A stretch of DNA of 64,000 nucleotides from Methanomassiliicoccus sp. (lineage in GTDB: Archaea > Thermoplasmatota > Thermoplasmata > Methanomassiliicoccales > Methanomassiliicoccaceae), in the NCBI GenBank assembly GCA_033485155.1, contig JAWQJJ010000002.1:62001-126000 (forward strand), read 5' to 3'. Numbering within the stretch: the first letter of the stretch is position 1; every line of letters begins with the position of its first letter. The position numbers were made by a program, and so were the translations under genes. Below are positions 1 through 8,388 of this stretch, piece after piece. The notes beneath the pieces were generated by a model, which was not told the origin of the DNA, did no database searches, and saw only the letters and a program-made list of their open reading frames with translations.

Positions 1-774
1 ATCACTTATCACTGGGTGAAGGAGATCGAGGCGGCTGCGCCCCAAGCGAGGCTGGTGGATGTGGGCAGGGAGATCACCGCCGCCCGGCTGGTGAAGGACG
101 CCGAGGAGATCGAGGCCATGCGGGAGGCCTGTCGCATCGCCTCTCGGGTCGCAGACAGCATACCTGACCTGGTGAAAGTTGGGATGACCGAGTATGAGGC
201 CGGTGCGGAAATCGGCTATCATATGCAGAGGCTGGGCGCGAGCGGGGTATCCTTCGAGACCATCGCCGCCTTCGGCCCGCCGTCAGCGGAGCCGCACCAT
301 TCCCCCGGGGATGGGCGGCTGAAGGAGGGTGATGTCGCCCTTTTCGACTTTGGGTGCAAGGTCCGCCGGTACTGCTCCGACATTACAAGAACGTTCTTTG
401 CCGGTCATGCCGACGACCGCCTGCTGCGGATGTACGCAGTGGTTCAAGAGGCTCAGCGGCTGGCCATGGGTGCGGTGAGGGCCGGGGTCAACGGACGCGA
501 GGTTGACGCGGCGGCCCGCTCATACATCGACTCAACCGAGTTCAAAGGGTCGCTTATCCACTCGACCGGCCATAGCCTGGGCATCAATGTCCACGATGGC
601 GGAAGGCTCGCCCCCGCCGTCGACATGGTCCTCGAGGAGAACATGGTGTTCACCATCGAGCCGGGAGTGTACGTGCCCGGTGTGGGCGGTATCAGGATCG
701 AGGACGATGTAGTAGTGACCAAGCGGGGATGCGAATCGCTAACCTCCGCGAACAAGGAGCCGAGGGTGATCTGA
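1..774 (+). CDS. pepQ: Xaa-Pro dipeptidase, M24B family (5' truncated by window)
   Basis: Cytosolic metallopeptidase predicted to remove N-terminal residues ahead of proline. The reading frame is open at the left edge, so only the C-terminal pita-bread catalytic domain is present and the N-terminal creatinase-like domain lies outside. The expected metal ligands are visible in order: Asp in FDFGCK, Asp in CSDITRT, His in STGHSLG, Glu in TIEPGVY and Glu in IRIEDD. The GTG at 16 is only an internal candidate start. The stop TGA (772-774) overlaps the next ATG (774) as TGATG, so it is probably co-transcribed and translationally coupled with tldD. Family is clear; exact substrate preference is inferred. 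Confidence 0.9.
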   Translation: MTYHWVKEIEAAAPQARLVDVGREITAARLVKDAEEIEAMREACRIASRVADSIPDLVKVGMTEYEAGAEIGYHMQRLGASGVSFETIAAFGPPSAEPHHSPGDGRLKEGDVALFDFGCKVRRYCSDITRTFFAGHADDRLLRMYAVVQEAQRLAMGAVRAGVNGREVDAAARSYIDSTEFKGSLIHSTGHSLGINVHDGGRLAPAVDMVLEENMVFTIEPGVYVPGVGGIRIEDDVVVTKRGCESLTSANKEPRVI

Positions 775-2150
775 TGGATGACGAGTTGCGGAAGGCCGTA
801 CGGATAATGCAGGACGAGGGCGCCGAGTTCTGCGATGCCAGGTACCAGGACAGCAGGTCGCTGCTCATTGCAGTGTCCAACCATGAGCTGAGGAACATGT
901 CCAACGCTCGCCTGGCAGGCATTGGGCTCAGAGCCCGGATAGGGGGTTCCTGGGGCTTCGCCGCTTCCGCGACCATCGATCGGATGAGTATCGCGGAGAT
1001 GGCCCGGAAAGCAGTGCGAGCGGCCAGGACCGGCGACTGCCCCGGGCGGCCGATCCCCGAGCAGCCATCGAGGACCGGAAGCTTCCGGGCGAAAGCTCGC
1101 ATCCCGCCGGCCAGCGTGCCGATCGAAGAGAAGCTGTCCATGGTCAAGGACCTCGATGAGGCGCAGAAGATCTCGGATAGGATCGTGAACACCAATGCCA
1201 TCTATGCTGAGGGTTTGAGGGCCACCACCCTGGTCAACTCCTTCGGTTCCTCGCTACACTGGGAGGACGAGCGGATCAGGCTCATCGCCAATACCGTGGC
1301 CGCCGACAACGGCCGCATGGAGTCGTACCGCGAGAGCATCGCGGGGACCAGGGGCATGGAGCTGTTGCAGCAGTACGATCTCGCTGAGGTCGGGGTCAAC
1401 ACCGCACGGGAAGCCATCGTCCAGCTGGGGTCGATCAAACCGCCTTCGGGCATGGTCACATGTATCACCGATCCTGAGATCACCGGCCTCCTGGCCCACG
1501 AGGTCATGGGCCACGCCTCGGAGGCGGACGAGATCGTGAAGCGGCGGTCCTTCCTCACCGACCAGGTCGGAAAGGTCGTCGCCAACGAGCAGATCACCAT
1601 GGTTGACGACGGGACACTGGAGGGCGGCTACGGGTCCATCACCTTCGACGACGAGGGGACGCCGTCGTCGCGCACCACGATCATCGAGGACGGCGTATAC
1701 CAGGGATACATGCAAAATCTGGAGACCGGGGCGGAGATGGGGGTGCAATCTACCGGCAATGGGCGGGCTCAGGACTTCGGTCGGCGGATGTGGGTACGCA
1801 TGACCAATACCTTCTTCGAAGCCGGGGAATGGACCCTGGAGGAAATGGTCGAGGACATCAAGTTCGGCATCCTCACCGACAAGTTCGTCAACGGCATGGA
1901 GGATCCCGTGGGCGGGGGCTTCGAGGCCAAGGCCCACCGCGGGTTCCTTATCGAGAACGGCAGGGTCACCAGGCCGCTGAGGGCCATCACCCTCACCGGA
2001 AAGGCTCTTGACATCCTCAAGACCACGGACGCAGTGGGCCGGAAGGTCGGCCACGATGCCGGACAGTGCGGGAAGGGCACCGAAGATTACGTTCCTGTAT
2101 CATCAGGAGGTCCGTACTGTCGCTCCCAGATAATCGCCGGGGGTGATTGA
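774..2150 (+). CDS. tldD: TldD family zinc metalloprotease
   Basis: Catalytic subunit of the TldD/TldE (PmbA) heterodimeric protease, which in bacteria degrades unfolded peptides and matures some RiPPs. The signature HEVMGH (HExxxH, H242, E243, H247) supplies zinc ligands and the catalytic Glu, followed by ASEADE. Length (458 aa) is usual for TldD. An upstream in-frame ATG at 729 exists, but the ATG at 774 is preferred because it follows GGGTGATCT, a match to the archaeal anti-Shine-Dalgarno, and overlaps the pepQ stop. Immediately followed by the partner gene pmbA, so the pair should form one enzyme. Its native substrate is unknown. Confidence 0.93.
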   Translation: MDDELRKAVRIMQDEGAEFCDARYQDSRSLLIAVSNHELRNMSNARLAGIGLRARIGGSWGFAASATIDRMSIAEMARKAVRAARTGDCPGRPIPEQPSRTGSFRAKARIPPASVPIEEKLSMVKDLDEAQKISDRIVNTNAIYAEGLRATTLVNSFGSSLHWEDERIRLIANTVAADNGRMESYRESIAGTRGMELLQQYDLAEVGVNTAREAIVQLGSIKPPSGMVTCITDPEITGLLAHEVMGHASEADEIVKRRSFLTDQVGKVVANEQITMVDDGTLEGGYGSITFDDEGTPSSRTTIIEDGVYQGYMQNLETGAEMGVQSTGNGRAQDFGRRMWVRMTNTFFEAGEWTLEEMVEDIKFGILTDKFVNGMEDPVGGGFEAKAHRGFLIENGRVTRPLRAITLTGKALDILKTTDAVGRKVGHDAGQCGKGTEDYVPVSSGGPYCRSQIIAGGD

Positions 2151-3509
2151 ATGGACATCATCGATCTGGCGCACCGGGCACTCTCCGTGGCTCGGCGAGA
2201 GGGCGCGACCCAGGCCGAGGCCTTTGCCGTCACCTCGGTCACCAAAAGCGTATACGTCGACGACGATCGCATCAAGATCGTGGAAGAGAAGGGGGATCAG
2301 GGGTTGGCCGTGCGCGTCCTCAAAGGTCGCAAACTGGCTCAGGCATCCTCGGCCTGCACGAACGTGGAGGATGCCGAAGGATGCGCTCGAGCGGCATCCA
2401 TGCTGGCCGACCGCTCCCCGGCCTCTCGCACCTATGATCGCTTTCCCCAGCCGACGAGAGCGGGCCTTTCCCCGGCGGCGCGGGATGATCGCATCGCCTC
2501 CCTGGAGGTCGATGAGCTGGTCGAGCTGGTCAGGTCCACCGTGGGCGCCGTGACCGACCGCGGGGCCAAGGTCCCGCGGGGAGTGATGCGCGCTGCAGCC
2601 ACCACCGCCACGGTAATCAACACCAACGGCCTGGAGGTCTCCAATCATGGCACCCTGGTATTTGCCGGCTACGACGCCATGGCGTCGGGGCCGTCTCCCG
2701 GGGAAGGCGTAGGGTCCTTCAACTCCCCCTGGCTGAAGGACTACGATCCTCAGAGGATGGGCGAGAATATCGCTCGTCAGGCCCTCCAGGCTCGGGAGGC
2801 AAAGTCGCTTGAGGGGCCCTTCAAGGCCCCTGTCATGATCTCCCCGGGCGAGCTGGGGGAGATGCTCTCATACTCCGTCGCCTTCGCCCTGAGTGCGGAG
2901 AGCGTCAACAAGCGGCGCAGCCCCTGGGGGTCGATGCAGGACAAGAGCGTGGCCTCGTCCAAGGTCACCCTGGCCGACGACCCCGCGGACCCACGCGGCG
3001 CTCTCTCAGCAGCCTACGACGATGAGGGTGTACCGACCTCGGTGAAGAAGGTCGTGGAGAACGGTGTGCTCAAGACCTTCCTATACGACAGCTACAATTC
3101 CAGTGTGGCCCAGAAGCCACCATCGGGCAACGGCATGCGCCGAGGACCGATCGATGCCCAGTTCCAATTCCTGGGCTCCCCAGGGTGCCGGGCGGTGAAC
3201 CTAGTGCTCAAACCCGGCCTCCGCTCCGCTGAGGAGATAATATCTTCCATGGACGAGGCTGTGGTGGTGGAAAAGTTCGCCTTCCCGACGGTCAATCCAT
3301 ACACCGGGGCTTTCGCCCTGGAAACTCGCCTGGCTCATGTGGTGAGGAACGGGTCGATCGAGGGTCAGATCAAGCACGCGCTCATCGTCGGCAACATCTA
3401 TGATGGACTCAAGAACGTCCTGGAGATCGCCAACGACACCCGGACGGTAGGGGATATGGTCGTCCCGTCGGTGGTGTTCGAGGGCTTCGAGGCGGTGGGG
3501 AGCAAGTGA
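2151..3509 (+). CDS. pmbA: TldE/PmbA family protein, partner of TldD
   Basis: Non-catalytic partner of TldD (452 aa). It shares the two-domain TldD/PmbA fold but has no HExxxH, as expected for the E subunit. It starts with no gap after the tldD stop, with a GGGGGTGATTGA ribosome binding site just ahead, giving strong evidence for a tldD-pmbA operon producing a 1:1 complex. In E. coli this complex trims the microcin B17 leader and CcdA. In archaea it is often only a housekeeping peptidase. A short A-rich stretch follows the stop at 3510-3525. Confidence 0.92.
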   Translation: MDIIDLAHRALSVARREGATQAEAFAVTSVTKSVYVDDDRIKIVEEKGDQGLAVRVLKGRKLAQASSACTNVEDAEGCARAASMLADRSPASRTYDRFPQPTRAGLSPAARDDRIASLEVDELVELVRSTVGAVTDRGAKVPRGVMRAAATTATVINTNGLEVSNHGTLVFAGYDAMASGPSPGEGVGSFNSPWLKDYDPQRMGENIARQALQAREAKSLEGPFKAPVMISPGELGEMLSYSVAFALSAESVNKRRSPWGSMQDKSVASSKVTLADDPADPRGALSAAYDDEGVPTSVKKVVENGVLKTFLYDSYNSSVAQKPPSGNGMRRGPIDAQFQFLGSPGCRAVNLVLKPGLRSAEEIISSMDEAVVVEKFAFPTVNPYTGAFALETRLAHVVRNGSIEGQIKHALIVGNIYDGLKNVLEIANDTRTVGDMVVPSVVFEGFEAVGSK

Positions 3510-3546
3510 GATAGAAAAAAAGAGGTTTAGATGTCGCATCTTCTGT

Positions 3547-5289
3547 TCAAATCAAGCCAGCGACCGGGCCCAGAGCCACGATGCCGCATCCAGTGTGCAT
3601 CGATGTGATGGATTTGACGAGCCGGACAGCGTCCTGGGGAACATACGCCTTGCCGCTCTTCTCGGCATAAATCACCACGCCGGAAAGCTGGTAGGTTTTA
3701 CCCCCTACGTTCAGGAGATCTGAACTGAGCGGCATCGTGGCAATCTCGGCTCCATTCTTGGTCACCACGAGCTCTCGGTTGGTGGTATCGATCGAGACCT
3801 GGGCCCTCATGCCGGAGAACGCGCTACTGGCCTCGTTATAGAGCTTCTGCTCGGCGTTGTTGAGGCTCAATCCCAGTGACCGCTCGGCGACACGGGCCAA
3901 GTCAGTATTGTCCAGGAGGCCGTGGGGGGCTCCTGGACCGTAGGCATACAGCGTCACATCCTCGCCAGTGTGGCCGGTGGTGGTCCATCCGATATATGAA
4001 CGGTTGGACATCATGGGTCCCAGGACATAGTCAAGATCGATGGTCCACTTCTTGTTTGTCTGATCATATTTAGACAGAATACTAGCGACCTCTTTGTCGG
4101 TTAGTTCCAGCCCATAGTATTCAAGTACCTTGGCCTTAACATTGAGATCGGTTACATCAGTTCCCAGGATCTCCATCAGGGCATAGCCGGTACACTTGGC
4201 CTTCTTCAGGGGATCGATCACCGAGGACAATTTCATCTTCGAATAGGTACTGTCCGAATTCTTATTCCCGATTGTCATCCCACCATTGCCATGGTCGGTG
4301 AAGGACATGATCATGGTCTTCCGATCCTGTTTTGCGAAGTCGAGTGCAACCTTGGCCGCATCATCGAACGCCAGCATCTCGCTTATGACTCCCACGGGGT
4401 CATTAGCATGTGAAGACCAGTCGACCTGGCTGCCTTCCACCATCAAGAAGAATCCCCTGGGGTTCTTGCTCAGTATCTCGATTGCCTTATCCGTCATCTC
4501 GGCTATAGACGGCTGCTCAGGGTACAGGAAACGGTCGAAATCATGAGCCATGGCATTAGGGGCGAACATGCCCCAGACCTTGGAGGTTGAGGATGACAAA
4601 CCCTCCATCTGGCTCTTGGTAGTTATGTAGGAGTATCCCCGGGAAACGAGCACCTCGGTCAGGTCGGTGTCATCAGTCCTCATGCCGCCCTCGCCGGTCG
4701 GAAGGAGGTACTGAGAACCACCTCCGAAGACGACGTCTATGTCTTCGTAGACCTGTTGTTCGGCGATTTCGTTGTAGTTGTTGCGGTCAGTGATATGGGC
4801 TGAGAATCCAGCTGGGGTCGCATGCTGAATGTTGCATGTGGCGACAAGGCCAACGGACATCCCCTTGAGCTTGGCGGCTTCCAAGATGGAGGCGACCGGC
4901 TTGTACTGATCATCGGTGGAAGGAACATCCACTCCCGGTATTGTCACCGGGCCGGGGAGTACTCCTACGTACTTGTCGGAGGTCTTATGGCCAGTGGCGA
5001 AAGCCGTGGCAGCAGGGGCGGAATCGGTGATTATTGACTCTCCGCCGTAAGTCCTGACTAGGCCGACCGGCAGCTCATCAAGGGCCATCGACCCTCCCTT
5101 ATACCACCTTGCCAGCGTATAGTGGGTCGAGGACGCCCCATCCGGGATCATCATTATAACATTCTTTGCAGTGCTCTTCTGATCTGACTTTGCTTCAGCG
5201 CCTACCAATGCCGGCGTGGTGACGATCACCAACACCAATATCAGCACCGCTAAAACGGCTCCGTACACCTTCTTACTTCCAAATAGCAA
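3547..5289 (-). CDS. Secreted alkaline phosphatase (PhoA superfamily)
   Basis: Predicted exported phosphomonoesterase of the alkaline phosphatase superfamily. An N-terminal hydrophobic signal segment ends near PALVGAEA. The first metal Asp lies in MMIPDGAS, and the catalytic Ser lies in ITDSAPAATAF (Ser90 from the chosen start), the typical Asp-Ser-Ala nucleophile motif. Later GQVD-like (GSQVDW), FTDHGN and TTGHTGEDV motifs provide further metal ligands. I chose the TTG at 5289 because GGAGGGGGTG lies six bases ahead and the protein then begins directly with the signal peptide. An ATG at 5328 would add 13 Arg/Gly-rich residues. About 580 aa. Probably scavenges phosphate outside the cell. No Pho-box could be identified. 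Confidence 0.9.
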   Translation of the reverse strand: MLFGSKKVYGAVLAVLILVLVIVTTPALVGAEAKSDQKSTAKNVIMMIPDGASSTHYTLARWYKGGSMALDELPVGLVRTYGGESIITDSAPAATAFATGHKTSDKYVGVLPGPVTIPGVDVPSTDDQYKPVASILEAAKLKGMSVGLVATCNIQHATPAGFSAHITDRNNYNEIAEQQVYEDIDVVFGGGSQYLLPTGEGGMRTDDTDLTEVLVSRGYSYITTKSQMEGLSSSTSKVWGMFAPNAMAHDFDRFLYPEQPSIAEMTDKAIEILSKNPRGFFLMVEGSQVDWSSHANDPVGVISEMLAFDDAAKVALDFAKQDRKTMIMSFTDHGNGGMTIGNKNSDSTYSKMKLSSVIDPLKKAKCTGYALMEILGTDVTDLNVKAKVLEYYGLELTDKEVASILSKYDQTNKKWTIDLDYVLGPMMSNRSYIGWTTTGHTGEDVTLYAYGPGAPHGLLDNTDLARVAERSLGLSLNNAEQKLYNEASSAFSGMRAQVSIDTTNRELVVTKNGAEIATMPLSSDLLNVGGKTYQLSGVVIYAEKSGKAYVPQDAVRLVKSITSMHTGCGIVALGPVAGLI

Positions 5290-5426
5290 ACTGACACCCC
5301 CTCCGGCCCATGAACGTGCCCGAGGCATCGTATCATGGGCTGGGCCAGTTATGTTGGTTGGTCACGGACAATACTTGTTTGAAAGGACGATGGTCTCAAT
5401 ATTGTGAGCCAATTCCGGTATTTTCT

Positions 5427-5936
5427 CTACTTATCTGATTTCACCCAGTCCAGACTGGTCTCCATCAGACCGAAGAGCACGTCCCCGCTCTTCCCTGAGA
5501 GCCGGGCACCATAGGGCAGGCAATGGACGGGATCGATGAACTGGTCGGTCTTGAGAGTTCCATTCTCGAGCTGCTCGATGCGCATATAGTGCTCAACCTC
5601 CCGCTCCCCGAAGGGCGTGGTGATTTTATCCTTCCCGAGTCGTTCCCCGTCGTGACGGATCGACCACCCCGCCACTATGCCTCCCAGATCCGAGAGGTCC
5701 AAACCGTTCCACGGGAAGGTGAGCCGGGCCCGGTTCATGAACGGCACGCCCTTGGGCAGGATCTCGACGATGAATTCGTTCTCCTTGACCGCCACGAACT
5801 TGATTCCCAGCGCCCCTTGGACTTTCTTATCCCCTACCGTCCCGGTGACAGAGTAGATCAGGTGATCGCCCTTGTTGATGAGTGCCTTTTCCTTCTTCGA
5901 GGGAAGGAGAGGCATGAGCATGCTCATACCGTGCAT
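5427..5936 (-). CDS. Conserved-looking hypothetical protein
   Basis: 169-residue protein that I do not recognise. It has no signal peptide or membrane segment after a Met-rich start, is predicted soluble, and shows alternating hydrophobic strands (for example LIYSVTGTVG and EFIVEILPKG), suggesting a mainly beta fold. It starts at ATG 5936, four bases after the stop of the cyclophilin-like gene and with GAGTGAGGAA ahead, so the two probably form an operon. The stop codon is TAG at 5427-5429. Codon usage matches its neighbours. Function unknown. Confidence 0.7.
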   Translation of the reverse strand: MHGMSMLMPLLPSKKEKALINKGDHLIYSVTGTVGDKKVQGALGIKFVAVKENEFIVEILPKGVPFMNRARLTFPWNGLDLSDLGGIVAGWSIRHDGERLGKDKITTPFGEREVEHYMRIEQLENGTLKTDQFIDPVHCLPYGARLSGKSGDVLFGLMETSLDWVKSDK

Positions 5937-5940
5937 TTCC

Positions 5941-6390
5941 TCACTCCCGGCGCACCATGACCTTGCGGCGGTCGCTCACAGCCTCGAAGGCGCGAGGGTC
6001 ACCGACCAGCTTACCCACCGGCGTGACCTCGGAAATTGCTTCCGGGGCGTCGCCCTTGGATATGGGGGTCGGCCCGAAGAACACGCACAACGCACGACCT
6101 TCCGGCCAGTACGCGACCTCCCCGGCTTCTAGGATCTTCTTCCCGTTCTCCAGCGGGTTCTTTACCGGGGCCTCGAAGTAGATCTCGCTCCCCCAAGCAT
6201 TAGTGGTAGAATCGAACGGTGCGGCCAACCAAATGGCGTTAGCGGTGTCGCTGTCGTTCAGCTCGACCCAGAAATCGTACTTGTCGATCATGAGGAGGAT
6301 ACGTCTTACCATGTTCTCGTCCGATTGAACGAGCGCCCGATAGTTATCCTTTCCGCCCGGCCTGCAATACTCGAGGTAACTATCAACCAT
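5941..6390 (-). CDS. Cyclophilin-like fold protein (DUF369/Cyclophil_like type)
   Basis: Small (149 aa) protein matching the cyclophilin-like family of archaea and bacteria. Hallmarks are W-x-S/N-E-I-Y-F (WGSEIYFEAPV), GEVAYWPEGRALCVFFGPTP and ISKGDAP. The fold resembles cyclophilin, but prolyl isomerase activity is not established for this family. Start: ATG 6390 is preferred over ATG 6405 because the AT-rich box at 6408-6418 would place transcription initiation at about 6390 on this strand. First gene of a two-gene operon with the 5427-5936 gene, divergent from the V4R gene. Confidence 0.75.
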   Translation of the reverse strand: MVDSYLEYCRPGGKDNYRALVQSDENMVRRILLMIDKYDFWVELNDSDTANAIWLAAPFDSTTNAWGSEIYFEAPVKNPLENGKKILEAGEVAYWPEGRALCVFFGPTPISKGDAPEAISEVTPVGKLVGDPRAFEAVSDRRKVMVRRE

Positions 6391-6404
6391 GACAATTATT
6401 GACA

Positions 6405-6420
6405 TTGGATAAAAATAAGC
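6405..6420. promoter_or_regulatory. Shared bidirectional TATA-like box
   Basis: The AT-rich element GGATAAAAATAAG lies about 26 nt from ATG 6441 on the plus strand and about 24 nt from ATG 6390 on the minus strand. One box could therefore drive two divergent leaderless mRNAs (V4R gene and cyclophilin-like gene). Spacing is seen in sequence; promoter activity is inferred. Confidence 0.5.
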
Positions 6421-6440
6421 CCTTGTCTGTGTATGACCAC

Positions 6441-6956
6441 ATGATCGAGTCCTCCCGTCCGTTCGAGTGGGATGACATCGGGGACCTCTCGGTCGGCCGG
6501 CCGAACCTCGGTGACGTCACCAGCGTGACAGTATTTCGACTGATGCAGTTCTCCATGCGCTATGTCCTGGAAGAGCGCTTCGGGGTCGACGAGACCGATG
6601 CCATGCTTCGACGGGCAGGTAGGCTAGCGGGAAAGGAGTTCGCCGCCACTCAGCTCCATCGCAGCGGAAGCCCGCAGGAGTACCTTGAGGAAGTGGCCAG
6701 TAAGATGATCGATCTCCGGGTCGGAGTGCTGAGGGCAGAGAAGGCGGACTTCGAGCGGATGGAGCTGGTGCTTACCGTGTCCGAGGACCTGGACTGCTCC
6801 GGCGTACCGGTGACCGGGCGCCCCATCTGTTCCTTCGACGCGGGCTTTATCGCCGGGGTCTTCGAGCGCTTCGCCGGGAGGCAGTTCGAGGTCAAGGAGA
6901 TAGACTGCTGGGCTACAGGGGCCAAGCTCTGCCGGTTCACCGTTAGGCCAGCATGA
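6441..6956 (+). CDS. V4R (4-vinyl reductase) domain protein
   Basis: Single-domain V4R protein (171 aa from ATG 6441). V4R domains bind small hydrophobic ligands and are found in bacteriochlorophyll 4-vinyl reductase BchJ, in activators and in many stand-alone archaeal proteins. The conserved C-terminal pattern is present: CSFDAGFIAG, EIDCWATG and KLCRF, with three Cys that may bind metal. The N-terminal half is helical, including FRLMQFSMRYVLEERFG. Start: TTG codons at 6399 and 6423 are possible, but ATG 6441 fits the TATA box at 6408-6418 for leaderless initiation. Ligand unknown. Convergent with ilvC, with a T-run between them. Confidence 0.8.
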   Translation: MIESSRPFEWDDIGDLSVGRPNLGDVTSVTVFRLMQFSMRYVLEERFGVDETDAMLRRAGRLAGKEFAATQLHRSGSPQEYLEEVASKMIDLRVGVLRAEKADFERMELVLTVSEDLDCSGVPVTGRPICSFDAGFIAGVFERFAGRQFEVKEIDCWATGAKLCRFTVRPA

Positions 6957-7022
6957 TCGATGGAGGGTTTTTTATAAATATGTTCATAAAAGAAGAAGGG
7001 GTTTGAGGTAGGTCGAGCGGAA
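6957..7022. terminator. AT-rich intergenic terminator region
   Basis: Between the convergent V4R and ilvC genes is GGAGGGTTTTTTATAAAT (6961-6978), giving a U-run for the plus strand, while CATAAAAGAAGAAGG offers only weak T-content for the minus strand. No strong hairpin seen; archaeal U-rich termination is plausible. Confidence 0.4.
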
Positions 7023-8009
7023 TCACTTCCGCTCGAAGAGCTTGCGGATCTCCTGACCGACCTTCTCGACCTGCTTTTCGGACTCCTCCTTCTCGAGGGC
7101 CTTCATGTTCTTCAGGTCAACGGTCCACTCCTTGGTCCACTCGTCGGCGAACTTGCCGGAGTTGATGTCCTCTAAGATCTGCTTCATGGCCTTGCGGGAC
7201 TCGTCGTTGATGACCTTGTCCCTTCGGGTCAGGCCGCCGTACTCGGCGGTGTTGGAGACGGAGTCCCACATGTGCATCATGCCGCCAGCCTGGATCAGGT
7301 CGACGATGAGCTTCAGCTCGTGGAGCACCTCAAAGTAGGCGATCTCCGGCTTGTAGCCTGCCTTGATCAAGGTCTCGAATCCAGCCTCGATGAGCGCGGT
7401 CACGCCGCCGCACAGGACGGCCTGCTCCCCGAACAGGTCCGAGGTGGCCTCCTCACGGAAGTCGGTCTCCAGCACACCGGCCTTGGTCGACCCTAGGCCC
7501 TTGGCCAAGGCGAGCGCGATCTTCTTGGCGGAGCCGGAAGCGTCCTGCTCCACGGCGATGAGCGACGGCACCCCGAACCCTTCCACGAAGGTCTGCCGGA
7601 CCATGCGGCCGGGGGATTTGGGGGCGACCATGATGACGTCGCAGTGCTTGGGCGGGGCGATCAGCTTGAAGGTGATAGCGAAGCCGTGGGCGAACTCCAG
7701 GGCGGCGCCCTCCTTGAGGTTTGGCGCGATCTGCTCCTTGTATACGCGGGGTTGCACCTCATCGGGCAGCAGGATCATGACCACGTCAGCGCCCTTGACC
7801 GCGGTGGGGATGTCCGCAACCTTCAGGCCGTCGAACTGGGCCTGGTCCCAGGACTCCCCGCCCTTGCGAGCGCCGACCGTCACCTGCATCCCGGAGTCAT
7901 GCAGGCACAGCGCCTGGGCCCGACCCTGGTTGCCGTATCCGATAACGGCTATCTTCTTGCCCCTCAATACGCCGAGGTCAGCGTCGGAATCGTGATAGAT
8001 TTTGGTCAT
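7023..8009 (-). CDS. ilvC: Ketol-acid reductoisomerase
   Basis: Second step of valine/isoleucine synthesis: isomerises and reduces 2-acetolactate or 2-aceto-2-hydroxybutyrate to the dihydroxy acid, using NAD(P)H and Mg2+. 328 aa, the short class I form. The N-terminal Rossmann motif is GYGNQGRAQA. Substrate/Mg motifs include DLFGEQAVLCGGV, and later ELKLIVDLI and SNTAEYG. Third gene of the ilvB-ilvN-ilvC operon on the minus strand, 28 bases after ilvN. C-terminal Lys/Glu-rich helix KEESEKQVEKVGQEI is visible. Confidence 0.96.
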   Translation of the reverse strand: MTKIYHDSDADLGVLRGKKIAVIGYGNQGRAQALCLHDSGMQVTVGARKGGESWDQAQFDGLKVADIPTAVKGADVVMILLPDEVQPRVYKEQIAPNLKEGAALEFAHGFAITFKLIAPPKHCDVIMVAPKSPGRMVRQTFVEGFGVPSLIAVEQDASGSAKKIALALAKGLGSTKAGVLETDFREEATSDLFGEQAVLCGGVTALIEAGFETLIKAGYKPEIAYFEVLHELKLIVDLIQAGGMMHMWDSVSNTAEYGGLTRRDKVINDESRKAMKQILEDINSGKFADEWTKEWTVDLKNMKALEKEESEKQVEKVGQEIRKLFERK

Positions 8010-8037
8010 TTTTACACGCTCAGATGAGCCTATCCGC

Positions 8038-8388
8038 CTAATCCGAACCTTTGTATAAACAATGTTCGGCCGTCTTTCTCATCTCGCCAGCGTTCTTATC
8101 CTGGCTGCAGGCGATGATGTAGTCTGATCCTTTACTGGGGGAAGCCTCCCAGAAGCAGAAGTAGTCCTCGGAGAGATACTCCGCCGACTCGACATCCTGC
8201 AGCGCCATGAGGGCGTGCAGCAGCCGCCCGTTCATGTTCCCGGTGTCCGCCTCAACGATGATGTGGATCTGTCCCTTTCCCCGGGCCATGAACGACTTCT
8301 CGATCTCGATCTTTCTTCTTCCAAGCTCAACCAGGACTCTCTGGAACAGGCCAGGAGAGTCGTTGCCGACTATCTTGATCACTTCCAT
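8038..8388 (-). CDS. ilvN: Acetolactate synthase small (regulatory) subunit, ACT domain
   Basis: Short (116 aa) ACT-domain protein at the small-subunit position between ilvB and ilvC. ACT motif: NDSPGLFQRVLVELGRR near the N terminus, then IHIIVEADTG and residues matching IlvN-like feedback domains. It lacks the full C-terminal half of classical IlvH and instead ends in a Cys-containing tail (YFCFWEAS, IIACSQD). Start: ATG 8388 follows GGTAGGTG, whereas a GTG at 8394 would lie in that ribosome site. It overlaps the ilvB 3' end by about ten bases. Likely gives valine sensitivity to IlvB; the stop codon is TAG. Confidence 0.8.
   Translation of the reverse strand: MEVIKIVGNDSPGLFQRVLVELGRRKIEIEKSFMARGKGQIHIIVEADTGNMNGRLLHALMALQDVESAEYLSEDYFCFWEASPSKGSDYIIACSQDKNAGEMRKTAEHCLYKGSD

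Noticed and set aside
5353-5429. Pyrrolysine readthrough of the TAG ending the 5427-5936 gene
   Set aside because: Reading through adds only about 25 ordinary codons into the phoA promoter region, with no family support.
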